The position numbers and the translations under genes are program-made. Below, piece by piece: positions 22,567 to 31,938 of a DNA stretch of 64,000 nucleotides. Source of the DNA: Planctomycetota bacterium (GTDB lineage Bacteria; Planctomycetota; UBA8742; UBA2392); assembly GCA_020638675.1 (NCBI GenBank), contig JACKID010000003.1, forward strand, positions 124,001-188,000, written 5' to 3'. The notes under the pieces were generated by a model. That model saw only the letters and a program-made list of their open reading frames with translations, made no database searches and was not told the origin of the DNA. Position 1 is the stretch's first letter. The number at the start of each line of letters is the position of its first letter.

Positions 22567-25500
22567 CTATTCGAGTGATACGACGGCGTGCAGCTTGGAG
22601 CGCACGGTGGTGCCGGCGATCTGCGCCTCCAGCACGACGGGCCCTTCATTGCCCGGCGCCGTGAAAAGGTTGTTCTTGTCGACGACGCCCTGGCCCTTAA
22701 GCCTGCGCCACTGCACGCGCACCGGGTGCTCGTTGTCTTCGTCGTCGATGCCGATGCATTCGAGTTGCACTTCCTCAAGCGGCTTCACGGCCAGCACCGG
22801 CGGTTTGATCTTCAGCTTCACCATCTCCGGTGGCGGCGCGTTGTTGGCGAGCACCAGCCTGGCCAGGTTTGACTGCCCGACGTTGCCCGCCGCATCGAAC
22901 GCCAGCGCGTTCGCCTGGTAGGCGCCGTCCGGCATCTCCGACGTGTCGATCTCGCGCGAGTACGGCGCCGTCGTCACCGGCTCGCCGACGCGCTTGCCGT
23001 TCAGGCAGAACTGCACGCGCTCAACGCCGTTCGGATCCGAAGCCTCGGCCACGAACGTCACGATGCCGCGCGCCTTCTTGTTGTCGGCGGGCGCCAGCAG
23101 CTCGACCGTCGGCGGCGTGTTGTCCACGCGGAACGCCCGCGCAACGCTGCGACGCGTATGCCCGAGCACGTCCTTGGCCTCGATGATCGCCTCGTGGACG
23201 CCTTCCGACAGGTTCTGCGCGTTGACTTTCCAGACCCACGGCCCGGCATCGAGCGTCGCGCCCATGTACTGCCCGTCGATCAGCAGCCGCGCGCTGGCGA
23301 CGCCGATCGGGTCGCCGATGCTGGCGTGCAGAGTAAATTCGCCGCCGACGAACTGGTCTTCGCGCGGCGTGATGACGCTGCTTTCGGGGCCCGGGCTTTC
23401 GTGCTCGAACTCGATCAGGTGACTGCCGGGCTCAAGCGGCTGGCTGATCACGAAGACCTTGGCGTCGCCTTCGATCTGCACGTCGTTGCCGTCCACGAAA
23501 ACCTTCTTCAGCCCGGGGAAGGCCACGCGCAGGTGCGCCCGGGTGCCAAGGTGGAGCACCGCCTGAGCCCCGCTCGCGCACAGGCTGAACTCGACGGGCT
23601 TGTCCGGGTCGTCCGGGTGGCTCGCGCCGAAGCCGATGTGAATGCCCTCGTGCATGTCGTAGGCGAGCACGCTGGTGGACTTGATTGCGACGTAGTGCCC
23701 GGGGTAGTCGTCGCGCCGGTCGACGTAGCACATCAGCGCATCGGTCCAGACCCAGCCGCACTGCTGCGGCATCCCGTTCGGCCAGCCGTTGAACAGCACT
23801 GCGCCTTCGTCCATCGTAGTGCGGTAGACGCGCCCGCGCTCTTCCGTGTTGATGCGACGCACGGGCGGCAGACGCCCGGCACGCCCGAGCGTAATGATCG
23901 TCGCCAGGTCGCCGCGCCCGCGCATGAATTCGACCCCGAGCCCGGGCAGACGGTTGCCGGCCGGCTCTTCCACGCCCTGGCTGAAGCCGTTGCTGAAGAA
24001 CACAAACCGCGCCTGGCGGTCGCTGCCATCGGTGGCGCGCACGGCCAGAGTGCCGCGGTCGACGGCACCGACTTCTTCGCTGCCTTCAATGCGCAGCCCG
24101 CCGCGCTTGAGTGTGCGACCGTCGCCGATGTCGTAGCGGTCAAACAGCAAACAGACGCCTTCGGCGCGCAGGTACAGCAGGTGGCGCTGGGCGAGGCTGC
24201 CCTCGGTGCCCTTGTAATCGCCGTTAATGTAGGCCGCGCCGCCCATGTCGATGTAGTCGCGCACGCGCCCTATGACGTTGTGCCCGCCGATTTCGCGGAA
24301 GGCTTCCGAGTCACAGGTCAGCTTCAGGTCAACGCCGGAGCTGGCAAGGTGGACGTACGGCAGAGTGCCGGCCTCGGCCTGCAGGGTGACGATGGGGCTG
24401 CTGGGGTCCCAGTCGCTGCGGACGACCGCGCGCGTCTCGGAAAGCCGCGCGCCGGGCGACATGGCGGTGTCCGGGCTGGTGACCTGCAGCGTCGGGTCGT
24501 AGAAAACGCAGGTCAGCACGGTGTCGATGCCGGGATTGGCCGGCAGCTCGATGCGGTACTTGGTGGAGGGGCGCTCCTCACTGCCGGCGCGCTGGGCCGC
24601 GCCCGCGACGCTGATCTGGTGCAGCAGCCATTGCGCCACGCCGTCACGATAGGTGTCGGCCATGCGCGCCAGCAGCGGCGTCGCGGCGAACAGGTCGTTC
24701 ACGGCGATGCGGCTGCTCGCGAACAGTCCGCTGCGGTTGTGCCCGAACTGGTGCGCAAGCCAGCTCGGAAGGGCGCTCAGGTTGCCGCCCTCGCCCATCA
24801 GCATGTCTTCGCCGTAATAGCGGTGAAACGCCTGCACGAACGGCAGCAGGAAGCGCATCAGGTCGACCAGACCCTGCAGGTCGCTGGCAGCCGGGCGGCC
24901 GTTCTCGGCGATGCGGCTCTCGAGCAATGCATTCGCGCGCTGCTCGGCGCTGTCGGTCCAGCGGCGCGCGTGCGAGTAGTAGGGCTCGAAGTTCATCAGC
25001 GGCAACCCGGCGAGCCCCAGCGCCATTGCGCCGTTTTCGCTGATGTTGGCGGGGGCGTTCTGCTTGGGGTCGTTGATGAAGTTGGCCAGCCGCAGTCCGT
25101 TCTTGTAGATCGCGGCGGCGACTTCGGCCTTGTCCTGCTCAGACAGTTTCGGATTCAGGAAATCCCACGTCAGGGCGAGATCGCGGATCGCCGCCACGCA
25201 GCCGCGCCCGGGCGGCGTCTGGGGGTCGGCGCCCGCGCGATCGTGAAACACGCCGCCGGCCGCGCGGCACTTGCGCTGCATCGCCTCTTTTGCCCAGGCC
25301 ATCATCTGGTCGTCTTCGTAGAGACGCCCGACGAACGCCAGCTCGAGCATCGACTGGTTCTCGACGATGCTCGCGCCGTTGCTGACGCTGCGCAGCGAGT
25401 AGTAGTCGAGGTCGAACGGCACGCTGGTCCTGGCCTGCATGAGCGCGTCGGTGCGGTCACGCAGCACGCGGATCAGCGACGCCATCAGGCCGCGATCGAG

Positions 25501-26058
25501 CCGCAGTTGCAGGCCCTGGAGGTCTTCGGCGTTGAACAGCAGTCCCGGGTCCTGCGTAACCTGGCTCTGTGGCAGCACCTGGCGGATGTCGGTGTTGCTG
25601 CCCTTGGCCTCGGGGATGTAAGCGACGACGCTCTCGATCTCCTCCATCGTGACTTCCTGCTTTTCCGCCTTGGGCGGCAGCGGCAGGCGCTTGGTCAGGA
25701 TGGCTTCATTGAGGGTGCTGTCTTCGCTGGCGGGCTCAAGGGCGATCGCCTCATCCTGCTCCGGCACCTTCATCGGCGTGATGACGGCGTCAGACAGCGG
25801 GCGCAGGGCGGGCACTTCGACCGTCGGTTCCGCGTGGGCCTGCGGGCGGAAGTACGGGTTGCTGGACGGCGCGGTGGATTCGCCGAAGTCGCGCAGGTCG
25901 TCGGTGCTTTCCCCCGCGGCCCTGCGGCGGGCGTGTTCCGATGACAGCTCGCGCGCGAGGTCGGTCACGTCCTCGACGTCGTCGCCGGACGGATCCATGG
26001 GTGCGCCGTGGGGCCCGGGCGCGCCGTGGTCGCTGGTGTTTTTTCGGGGCTCGTTCAT
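22567..26058 (-). CDS. Heparinase II/III-like protein with C-terminal Ig-like domains
   Basis: The protein has 1163 residues. The N-terminal 170 residues are charged and low in complexity, with no signal peptide. About 200-500 are helical and resemble the alpha/alpha toroid of polysaccharide lyases (MARLALTWDFLNPKLSEQDKAEVAAAIY-like). About 540-830 form a beta-rich heparinase II/III-like region (NVIGRVRDYIDMGGAAYINGDYKG). From about 870 come Ig-like modules (DPIGVASARLLIDGQ, VDNTPPTVELLAPADN, DPNGVERVQFCLNGKRVGEPV). Such enzymes are normally exported, so the absence of an export signal is odd. A polysaccharide lyase or surface role is inferred. Confidence 0.55.
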   Translation of the reverse strand: MNEPRKNTSDHGAPGPHGAPMDPSGDDVEDVTDLARELSSEHARRRAAGESTDDLRDFGESTAPSSNPYFRPQAHAEPTVEVPALRPLSDAVITPMKVPEQDEAIALEPASEDSTLNEAILTKRLPLPPKAEKQEVTMEEIESVVAYIPEAKGSNTDIRQVLPQSQVTQDPGLLFNAEDLQGLQLRLDRGLMASLIRVLRDRTDALMQARTSVPFDLDYYSLRSVSNGASIVENQSMLELAFVGRLYEDDQMMAWAKEAMQRKCRAAGGVFHDRAGADPQTPPGRGCVAAIRDLALTWDFLNPKLSEQDKAEVAAAIYKNGLRLANFINDPKQNAPANISENGAMALGLAGLPLMNFEPYYSHARRWTDSAEQRANALLESRIAENGRPAASDLQGLVDLMRFLLPFVQAFHRYYGEDMLMGEGGNLSALPSWLAHQFGHNRSGLFASSRIAVNDLFAATPLLARMADTYRDGVAQWLLHQISVAGAAQRAGSEERPSTKYRIELPANPGIDTVLTCVFYDPTLQVTSPDTAMSPGARLSETRAVVRSDWDPSSPIVTLQAEAGTLPYVHLASSGVDLKLTCDSEAFREIGGHNVIGRVRDYIDMGGAAYINGDYKGTEGSLAQRHLLYLRAEGVCLLFDRYDIGDGRTLKRGGLRIEGSEEVGAVDRGTLAVRATDGSDRQARFVFFSNGFSQGVEEPAGNRLPGLGVEFMRGRGDLATIITLGRAGRLPPVRRINTEERGRVYRTTMDEGAVLFNGWPNGMPQQCGWVWTDALMCYVDRRDDYPGHYVAIKSTSVLAYDMHEGIHIGFGASHPDDPDKPVEFSLCASGAQAVLHLGTRAHLRVAFPGLKKVFVDGNDVQIEGDAKVFVISQPLEPGSHLIEFEHESPGPESSVITPREDQFVGGEFTLHASIGDPIGVASARLLIDGQYMGATLDAGPWVWKVNAQNLSEGVHEAIIEAKDVLGHTRRSVARAFRVDNTPPTVELLAPADNKKARGIVTFVAEASDPNGVERVQFCLNGKRVGEPVTTAPYSREIDTSEMPDGAYQANALAFDAAGNVGQSNLARLVLANNAPPPEMVKLKIKPPVLAVKPLEEVQLECIGIDDEDNEHPVRVQWRRLKGQGVVDKNNLFTAPGNEGPVVLEAQIAGTTVRSKLHAVVSLE

Positions 26059-26112
26059 GCGGACCGTCCATTATGGACCAGTCGGGGCGTTCCGACTAGG
26101 GCCGCCCTGCGC

Positions 26113-26820
26113 TCAGACGCCGCGGCGGCTCGGCGGCCAGATGAACTTGTGCAGTTGCAGATTGAGGCGGACTTGCAGGCGGTCCGCGATCAGCCATGCG
26201 GACAGGTCCGCAGGCTCAATGCGACGGAACGCAGGCGAGAACAGTACCGTTGTGCGCTCGGTGAGCTTCTCGCGCTGAACCAGGCCGCGCGCCCACTCGT
26301 AGTCCTCACGCGAGGTCAAAACGAACTTCACCTCGTCGCCGGGTCGCAGGAGGGCAAGGTTGGGGTAGTGATTCGCCGGCTCTTCGCCGCTGCCGGGCGT
26401 CTTGATGTCGAGGATGGTCTTGACCCCCTCGGGCACGATGGCGATGTCGTGGCTGCCGCCCGTCTCGACCAGCACCTCGCTACCCGCCGCCAGCAGGCGT
26501 TTGCACAGCTCCGGAAACAGCGGCTGCAGCAGCGGCTCGCCACCGGTGATCTCGACCAGCGGGATGCCGAAGCCCAAGGCCTTCTCGACGACGTCATCCA
26601 GCGCCAGCGGCTCGCCCTCGGTGAAGGCGTAGGCGGTGTCACAATAGCTGCAGCGCTGGTTGCAGACCGACGTGCGCACGAACACACAAGGGCGCCCGGC
26701 ATGCGAACTCTCACCCTGGATCGAGGCGTAGACCTCGTTGATCAGCAGGTGCGTGCCCTCAAGCCCCGTGAGCTTCTCAAGCGGTGCGAGCCGTTCCGCC
26801 ATGTCGGTCTTGCTACCCAT
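26113..26820 (-). CDS. queE: 7-carboxy-7-deazaguanine synthase (radical SAM)
   Basis: The protein has 235 residues. QueE converts 6-carboxytetrahydropterin into 7-carboxy-7-deazaguanine on the queuosine pathway. The [4Fe-4S] site is CNQRCSYC (CxxxCxxC spacing). The opening NEVYASIQGESSHAGRPCVFVR and the ITGGEPLLQ motif are highly typical, and TPGSGEE and FVLTSREDY follow. The start may be ATG 26820 or the internal ATG 26802 (MAERL). No queC, queD or queF is in the window. It lies downstream of, and in the same direction as, no obvious partner. Confidence 0.93.
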   Translation of the reverse strand: MGSKTDMAERLAPLEKLTGLEGTHLLINEVYASIQGESSHAGRPCVFVRTSVCNQRCSYCDTAYAFTEGEPLALDDVVEKALGFGIPLVEITGGEPLLQPLFPELCKRLLAAGSEVLVETGGSHDIAIVPEGVKTILDIKTPGSGEEPANHYPNLALLRPGDEVKFVLTSREDYEWARGLVQREKLTERTTVLFSPAFRRIEPADLSAWLIADRLQVRLNLQLHKFIWPPSRRGV

Positions 26821-26848
26821 TCCGTTCGCCTTCCCAACTGACGGTTCA

Positions 26849-26916
26849 CGCAGAGGCGCAAAGCCCGCAGAGGAGGCACCTGCATAGCCTATCTCTGTGC
26901 GCTCTGCGGCTCTGCG
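26849..26916. repeat. Imperfect 24-bp inverted repeat upstream of queE
   Basis: 26849-26872 and 26893-26916 are inverted copies with four mismatches. Each arm is built from CGCAGAG/GCGCA units. It lies in the gap between the divergent queE and barrel-protein genes and has no reading frame. Confidence 0.6.
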
Positions 26917-27011
26917 CGAGACAAGCCGCTTCGTTCCAGCATGATAGCGTGCGTCCGGCGCGGTGGCAGACGGGATACAAACCGGCGATCCGCCCCTATA
27001 CTCCGCCGCTT

Positions 27012-27827
27012 ATGGTTGTGCGGGTCTGCATCCTTGCGCTGCTTGGCGGCGCCCTTTGCGGGGCGCTTGGCGCCGTGGAGTTTCCGGATTCAAAGATCCA
27101 GTTCTCACAGACACCGGAAGAGGCCAAGCCCGAGCCCCTGCCCGAGCCTGAGCTGGACATCAAGCCGCCCTGGGGGTTGTGGGCGAATCGCGCGCCTTAC
27201 CCTTACTACGACGGCCCGTTCGGCATTGACACGAACGATGACCTGGTCGCCCGAGACATCTGGTTCGACTTCCAGAACGAGATGTGGCTGACGCCGAACG
27301 GCTGGCGCGGGGTTGCCGGATCAATGCGCGCGCGGATCGGGCTGTTCTCGCTGGACGTCAGCTACCTGCAGCTCGCGCGCACGGATCGACACAGCTACCT
27401 CGGCAAGCGCAAGGTCAAGGACTGGGCGGGCGTGACCGATGCGCGCGGCCACATCGGGTTGACCATCCCCGTCTGGCAGTTCGGCTATGTCGATTTCCAG
27501 ATCGGCCTGAGCGGCTTTGACGAAACCCGCGGCATCTCACGCGTCGGGCCCAGCTACCGCGCCAGTGCCAGCATCTACCCGATCTGGCCGATTGAGATCG
27601 AGGCTTGGGCATCCACCGCCCGCTTTTTCGACGGGACAGGCGTGAACGAGTTTGGCGTGCGCCTGCACGTACAGGTCTTCCGGCACTTGTTGATTACCGC
27701 GGGCTGGCGCTGGATGAACGTGGACGGCAGCAACTTCAGCACGCAGGGCTTTACGTTCGGGTTCAGCTTCCAGTTCGCCAACCTGCGCACCTTCTTCTGG
27801 TCCCCGTTCCGCGGCCCGGCCTATTAG
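27012..27827 (+). CDS. Exported, beta-rich protein, possible outer-membrane barrel
   Basis: The protein has 271 residues from ATG 27012, which gives a signal peptide (VRVCILALLGGALCGALGA). After a Pro/Glu-rich segment, the rest alternates polar and aromatic residues, as in membrane beta-strands (SMRARIGLFSLDVSYLQLA, FGVRLHVQVFRHLLITAGWRW). It ends near a terminal aromatic strand (FGFSFQFANLRTFFW). No family was recognised. The long upstream in-frame extension has no signal peptide and covers the inverted repeat, so it was not used. Confidence 0.6.
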   Translation: MVVRVCILALLGGALCGALGAVEFPDSKIQFSQTPEEAKPEPLPEPELDIKPPWGLWANRAPYPYYDGPFGIDTNDDLVARDIWFDFQNEMWLTPNGWRGVAGSMRARIGLFSLDVSYLQLARTDRHSYLGKRKVKDWAGVTDARGHIGLTIPVWQFGYVDFQIGLSGFDETRGISRVGPSYRASASIYPIWPIEIEAWASTARFFDGTGVNEFGVRLHVQVFRHLLITAGWRWMNVDGSNFSTQGFTFGFSFQFANLRTFFWSPFRGPAY

Positions 27828-27830
27828 ACG

Positions 27831-28196
27831 CTAGCCGGATTGCGCGATTTGCAGCTTGTTGCCGTCGGGGTCGGTCACGCGAAAGGTGATCGTACCGTCG
27901 TCGCCTGTTACGAGTTCGCCGGCATGCGCCTTCAGGTGCTTGTGGGCCGCACGGGCGTCCTTGACGCGCAATTGCACGCCGGTCTCGCTGCCGGGTTTGC
28001 CGTCGCCGCCGCCCATGCCTTCCTTGTACAGACAGATCGGCACGCTGCCGCTGCTGTATTGCGCCCACCCGAACTCGGCGACGGCGAAGTCTTCCATCAG
28101 CCCCAGCGAGTCCCTGTAGAAAGCGCACGCCTTGGCAAAGTCGCTGACAGGAATCTTGATGAAGCCGACTTCGACTCCGTCCATGGGATGGCTCAT
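27831..28196 (-). CDS. VOC-family protein
   Basis: The protein has 121 residues from ATG 28196. It is a single VOC module: GVEVGFIKIPVSDFAKACAFYRDSLGL at the N-terminus, and TFRVTDPDGNKLQIAQSG as the last strand. The metal-ligand Glu normally found in the last strand appears as Gln (LQIAQ), so metal binding may be lost. The stop lies 4 bases from the barrel gene's stop in a convergent pair. It follows the tandem rhomboid genes on the same strand with a 25-base gap. The function is unknown. Confidence 0.75.
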   Translation of the reverse strand: MSHPMDGVEVGFIKIPVSDFAKACAFYRDSLGLMEDFAVAEFGWAQYSSGSVPICLYKEGMGGGDGKPGSETGVQLRVKDARAAHKHLKAHAGELVTGDDGTITFRVTDPDGNKLQIAQSG

Positions 28197-28221
28197 CCGG
28201 TTCTCCTTGCAGCGGCCTGCG

Positions 28222-29085
28222 TTAGGTATCGAGAGGATCATCAGGAAACAACTGACGATAGCTGGCGGGAGGCCCCTCCGCTGGCCGCCTGTCGCTGAAA
28301 TTCGGCGGGCGGACGCTCATGTAATCCACGCCCCGCTTGCGATCGGCTGTCTTTCCCGCCCACGCGGCCGCGACGGTCACTATGAAACGCTCGCGCTTCT
28401 CTTCACGCTCTTCCTGTTCGGTCGCCGGGCCAGTGAACTCGTAATCCGGCACGGCCTTCGCGCGCATTGCCAGCCCGATCAGCAGCCCGGCCCCGATGCC
28501 GCCGAAGTGCGCCGCAAAGGCGATGCCCGGCACACCCATCCACGAGTACATCAGTTGCGAGTACACCCACAGCCCCACCCACGCGACCAATGGTATCGCC
28601 ACGGTCGCGCGACGTGACTTCATGAAGCTCAGGGCGACAAACATCGGGTGCAACGGCAGGATCGTCAATTTGCCCAGTGGCGCGGCCGCCACGCACAGGC
28701 CCATCAGCCCGGCGATCGCGCCCGACGCGCCGAGCATCGGTATCGTCTCGCCCCAGTGCATGCACAGGAAGACGGCTGCCGCGGCAATGCCACTGAGCAG
28801 GTACAGCACCATCAAGCGCTGCCAGCCGAGGCGCAATTCAAGGTAGGTCCCGAAGGTCCATAGGAAGACCATGTTGCCAGCGAGGTGAATCAGGTCCGCA
28901 TGCAGGAACATGCTGGTGATCCAGGCGATCGGGTCGATCCGGTCCGGGCGCAGCATCAACTGGGTAAGGAAGCTGTCGGCCAGGAACTGTTGCGCGACGA
29001 ACATGAGCGCGTTGCAAACGATCAACGCAATCGTGCCCGTGGGCCACGTCAGCTGGCGAAAACGAATGCCGATCGGAACGAACAT
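28222..29085 (-). CDS. Rhomboid-family intramembrane serine protease (second of two)
   Basis: The protein has 287 residues from ATG 29085; GTG 29094 is an alternative start. It has at least six hydrophobic helices. The catalytic Ser is in LGASGAIAGLMG and the catalytic His in FAAHFGGIGAG. The oxyanion-type Asn/His pair is in HLAGNMVFLWTFG. A hydrophilic tail of about 70 residues follows. It would cleave transmembrane substrates in the cytoplasmic membrane. The upstream rhomboid ends only 12 bases before this start, so the two are one operon. Confidence 0.9.
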   Translation of the reverse strand: MFVPIGIRFRQLTWPTGTIALIVCNALMFVAQQFLADSFLTQLMLRPDRIDPIAWITSMFLHADLIHLAGNMVFLWTFGTYLELRLGWQRLMVLYLLSGIAAAAVFLCMHWGETIPMLGASGAIAGLMGLCVAAAPLGKLTILPLHPMFVALSFMKSRRATVAIPLVAWVGLWVYSQLMYSWMGVPGIAFAAHFGGIGAGLLIGLAMRAKAVPDYEFTGPATEQEEREEKRERFIVTVAAAWAGKTADRKRGVDYMSVRPPNFSDRRPAEGPPASYRQLFPDDPLDT

Positions 29086-29097
29086 CGCGGGCACATT

Positions 29098-29922
29098 CTA
29101 GCGCCGCTGCCAGCGCTTCAGCACTTCTTCTTCGTACGGGTCTTCCACCGGCGCCTTGCTGCTGAGCCAGTCCGGGATGTGGTTCGGCCCCGGGCGTTCC
29201 TGCGCCTCACGCCCGCGCCGCAGGTATCCCGCGAGGTCGCCGTAGAACATCGTCCTGGCACGGGCGTCCAGGTCCTCGCGGGACTGCAGATGCTCCGGCA
29301 TGTGCCACCGGCCGCCAAGCTTGTGGCGCATCAGCAGCCCCATTGCCGCGCCGGCCGCGAAGCCGCCCAGGTGCGACGAGAAGGCGATCCCGCCCACGCC
29401 GACCATGACCATCGCAATCTGTTCCAGCACCCAGAAGCCCAGGATCAACCCGGCGTTGATCGGCAGGACGCGCAGCATCGGGCCCCACCAGATGAGCGTC
29501 TTGACCCTTGAGCGCGGGCCGGCCGCAATCACCACGCCCATCAGCGCGGAGATCACGCCCGACGCGCCGATGGCGGGCATGCCGGTGCCCAGGTTGGCCA
29601 GGATGTACACGCCGCTTTCGATCGGCGCGAACAGCGCATATAGAAGAAGAAACCGGGCAGGCCCAATCCGTTCCTCGACGTAGCGCCCGTAGACCCACAG
29701 GAACAGCATGTTGCCGCCCAGATGCAGAAGGCCACCGTGCAGGAAGCCGGAGGTCCACCACTGCCACGGCGCAAACTGGTCCGGCCACAGGAAGTATGGG
29801 GCCAGCCGGGTTTCGGAAACGCCGAGTGTAATGAAGAAGACCAGCACGTTGACCGAGATCAGCCCGATGGTCGCCCAGGGCTTTCTTTCGTACGGGTAGT
29901 CCACCGCGAGCGGCAGGATCAT
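29098..29922 (-). CDS. Rhomboid-family intramembrane serine protease (first of two)
   Basis: The protein has 274 residues with a strong GGAGGTGCCCC ribosome-binding site before ATG 29922. The rhomboid signatures are intact: HLGGNMLFLWVYG, catalytic Ser in IGASGVISALMG, and catalytic His in FSSHLGGFAAG. Six hydrophobic helices are evident, and the 60-residue tail is soluble. It is similar in layout to its downstream neighbour but clearly diverged, as after an old duplication. The substrates are unknown. Confidence 0.9.
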   Translation of the reverse strand: MILPLAVDYPYERKPWATIGLISVNVLVFFITLGVSETRLAPYFLWPDQFAPWQWWTSGFLHGGLLHLGGNMLFLWVYGRYVEERIGPARFLLLYALFAPIESGVYILANLGTGMPAIGASGVISALMGVVIAAGPRSRVKTLIWWGPMLRVLPINAGLILGFWVLEQIAMVMVGVGGIAFSSHLGGFAAGAAMGLLMRHKLGGRWHMPEHLQSREDLDARARTMFYGDLAGYLRRGREAQERPGPNHIPDWLSSKAPVEDPYEEEVLKRWQRR

Positions 29923-30165
29923 GGGGCACCTCCATGTTCATAAGATGAACCGCAGGTGCGAGATGCGCGATTACAGCCCGACGGCGTCTTTGGAAGCGTC
30001 GCTGACGAATATCACCGATTTGTCACACTGTGCAATCAATGAGCCGGATGAACCACTTATCGTTAGTATTGAGTCGATCCAAGTCTGGGCATAACTGAGG
30101 AGTCGCAACGCCGCCTGAACGGTGCGGGGCGCGTTCGACCGACGAGGACAAGACCGAGGACAATC

Positions 30166-31857
30166 ATGAGAGTTTCCAAAGCACTGACGAGGTTGGTGCT
30201 GGTCGTGGCCATTCTGAGCGCGATCGGCAGCGTATGCACGGTACGGTCCGAAGACTGGGGACCCGCAAAGCAGTACTACGACGAGTTCATCAAGCGCCCC
30301 TCACTGCAGATGCGCACGCGCGCCCGCCTGAAGCTGGCCAGCTCGCGCCACCCGGGCGCCTTCAAGATCCTGTCCGAAAGCTACGCCAAGGCGGAAGACC
30401 CGAAGCCGCAGGTGAAATACCTGCTGACATCGATCTGCGCGAACCACTTCTCAGATGAAGAGTTCGACGCCGGCTGGACCGAATGGCGCAACAAGTTCGC
30501 CAAGTCGGAAGACGCGTGGCTCTGGTACCGCAGCCTGATGCTGCACCAGGACAACGGGCACGAGCCCGACCTGTACGCGGTCGCCGATGAAAATAAGGAC
30601 CTGTTCCTGCGCTGCGCCGCCCTTGAGGCGCTCGCCGAAAACGGCAGCGACAACCTGCTTGCGTGGTGGGAAACCAAGCTGGATGAAGCCGACAAGTGGA
30701 AAGAGCCGGAGCGCGGGCTGATGCTCGAAATCGGCGCCAAGACGCTGTACATGGAAGCCCACAGCATCAGCGACGACCAGTTCCGCAAGACGGCGCTGAA
30801 GCTGATCCCGCAGATTGAGCACAAGAAGACCGACGAAAAGACCAAGGTCGTCATGGCTCGCTATTTCCGCGAGATCTGGGGCGGCGACAAGCTGTTCGTC
30901 AACGCGGCGCCCTGGCTCGATCGCCTGCTGAACCCTGAAAAGAAAGAACACGGCGACGACAAGTACGCCCCCGCCACGCCGCCGACCAAGTTCGTGGGCA
31001 TTGAGGCGGCCGGCAAGCGCATCGTCTACGTGATCGACATGAGCGACTCGATGCTCAAGCCGCTGTCCAAGCAGGCCAAGGAAGAGATCAAGAAGCCGGT
31101 GAAGAAGCCAGACGGCCCGATCACCGGCAGCGGCAAAGAGCCCGGCGAGCCGCAGCCCGGCGAGGATGAGAAGAAGGACGACGAAGATCCGCTGCCCTGG
31201 GACAAGATCAAGACGCGCTTCGACGCCGCCCGCGAATACCTCAAGCTCAGCCTGCGCAGCCTGCAGAAAGACCAGTTCTACTGCGTGATCTGGTTCGGCG
31301 ACGAGCACGACACGCTCAAGACCACCAAGGGTCTCACCCCGGCCACGCCGCAGAACATCGAGAAGACCTGCGACGAGCTGGATCGCTTCAAGGGCGGTGC
31401 GCCGATCGCCGACCGACCGGACGGCACCCTGAAGGGGAAGACCAACCTGCACGGCGGCGTGCGCCAGGCGTTCAAGCTGACGGGCAAGGCCCCGGTCAAG
31501 GACTACGCCTACGTCACACCGGACACCTTCACGACCGGCGCGGACACCATCTTCGTGCTGTCAGACGGCGCACCCACCTGGGACGACTGGGACTGCAACG
31601 ACGCCCGCGAAGACTGGGACCAGACCGGCGACCCGGAAAGCAACACCAAGCACGCCGACCAGCCCGTGCTCGACTTCCCGGGCCCGTACGGCTACTGGTA
31701 CCACAATGACTGGAGCTACATCATCGACGACGTCAACCGCATGAACCTGTTCCACAAGGCCGAGATTCACTGCATCGGCATCGGCGAAGCCCAGCAGGGC
31801 CTGCTGTACGGCATCGCCAAGGCCGGCATGGGCCAGGTGAAGATGGTCGGCGGATAG
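30166..31857 (+). CDS. Exported vWA-domain protein, copy 1
   Basis: The protein has 563 residues. A signal peptide (ALTRLVLVVAILSAIGSVCTVRS) is followed by about 230 residues of helical, HEAT-like repeats. The vWA domain begins near residue 285 (KRIVYVIDMSDSM) with an intact DxSxS MIDAS motif. It continues through FYCVIWFGDEHD, TNLHGGVRQAFK (the MIDAS Thr region) and TIFVLSDGAPTWDDWD. A Lys/Pro/Glu-rich insertion of about 45 residues follows the first MIDAS motif. It is likely periplasmic and metal-dependent in binding partners. The next gene is a paralogue in the same direction after a terminator. Confidence 0.82.
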   Translation: MRVSKALTRLVLVVAILSAIGSVCTVRSEDWGPAKQYYDEFIKRPSLQMRTRARLKLASSRHPGAFKILSESYAKAEDPKPQVKYLLTSICANHFSDEEFDAGWTEWRNKFAKSEDAWLWYRSLMLHQDNGHEPDLYAVADENKDLFLRCAALEALAENGSDNLLAWWETKLDEADKWKEPERGLMLEIGAKTLYMEAHSISDDQFRKTALKLIPQIEHKKTDEKTKVVMARYFREIWGGDKLFVNAAPWLDRLLNPEKKEHGDDKYAPATPPTKFVGIEAAGKRIVYVIDMSDSMLKPLSKQAKEEIKKPVKKPDGPITGSGKEPGEPQPGEDEKKDDEDPLPWDKIKTRFDAAREYLKLSLRSLQKDQFYCVIWFGDEHDTLKTTKGLTPATPQNIEKTCDELDRFKGGAPIADRPDGTLKGKTNLHGGVRQAFKLTGKAPVKDYAYVTPDTFTTGADTIFVLSDGAPTWDDWDCNDAREDWDQTGDPESNTKHADQPVLDFPGPYGYWYHNDWSYIIDDVNRMNLFHKAEIHCIGIGEAQQGLLYGIAKAGMGQVKMVGG

Positions 31858-31876
31858 GTCGCAGCAAGATCAGCAC

Positions 31877-31904
31877 AAAGCCCCCGCGCAAACGCGGGGG
31901 CTTT
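31877..31904 (+). terminator. Rho-independent terminator
   Basis: AAAGCCCCCGCG (31877-31888) pairs perfectly with CGCGGGGGCTTT (31893-31904) around CAAA and is followed by TCTTTC. It lies between the two vWA genes. Confidence 0.88.
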
Positions 31905-31938
31905 TCTTTCCCCTGTGGCCTCCGACAGCCTCTACACT

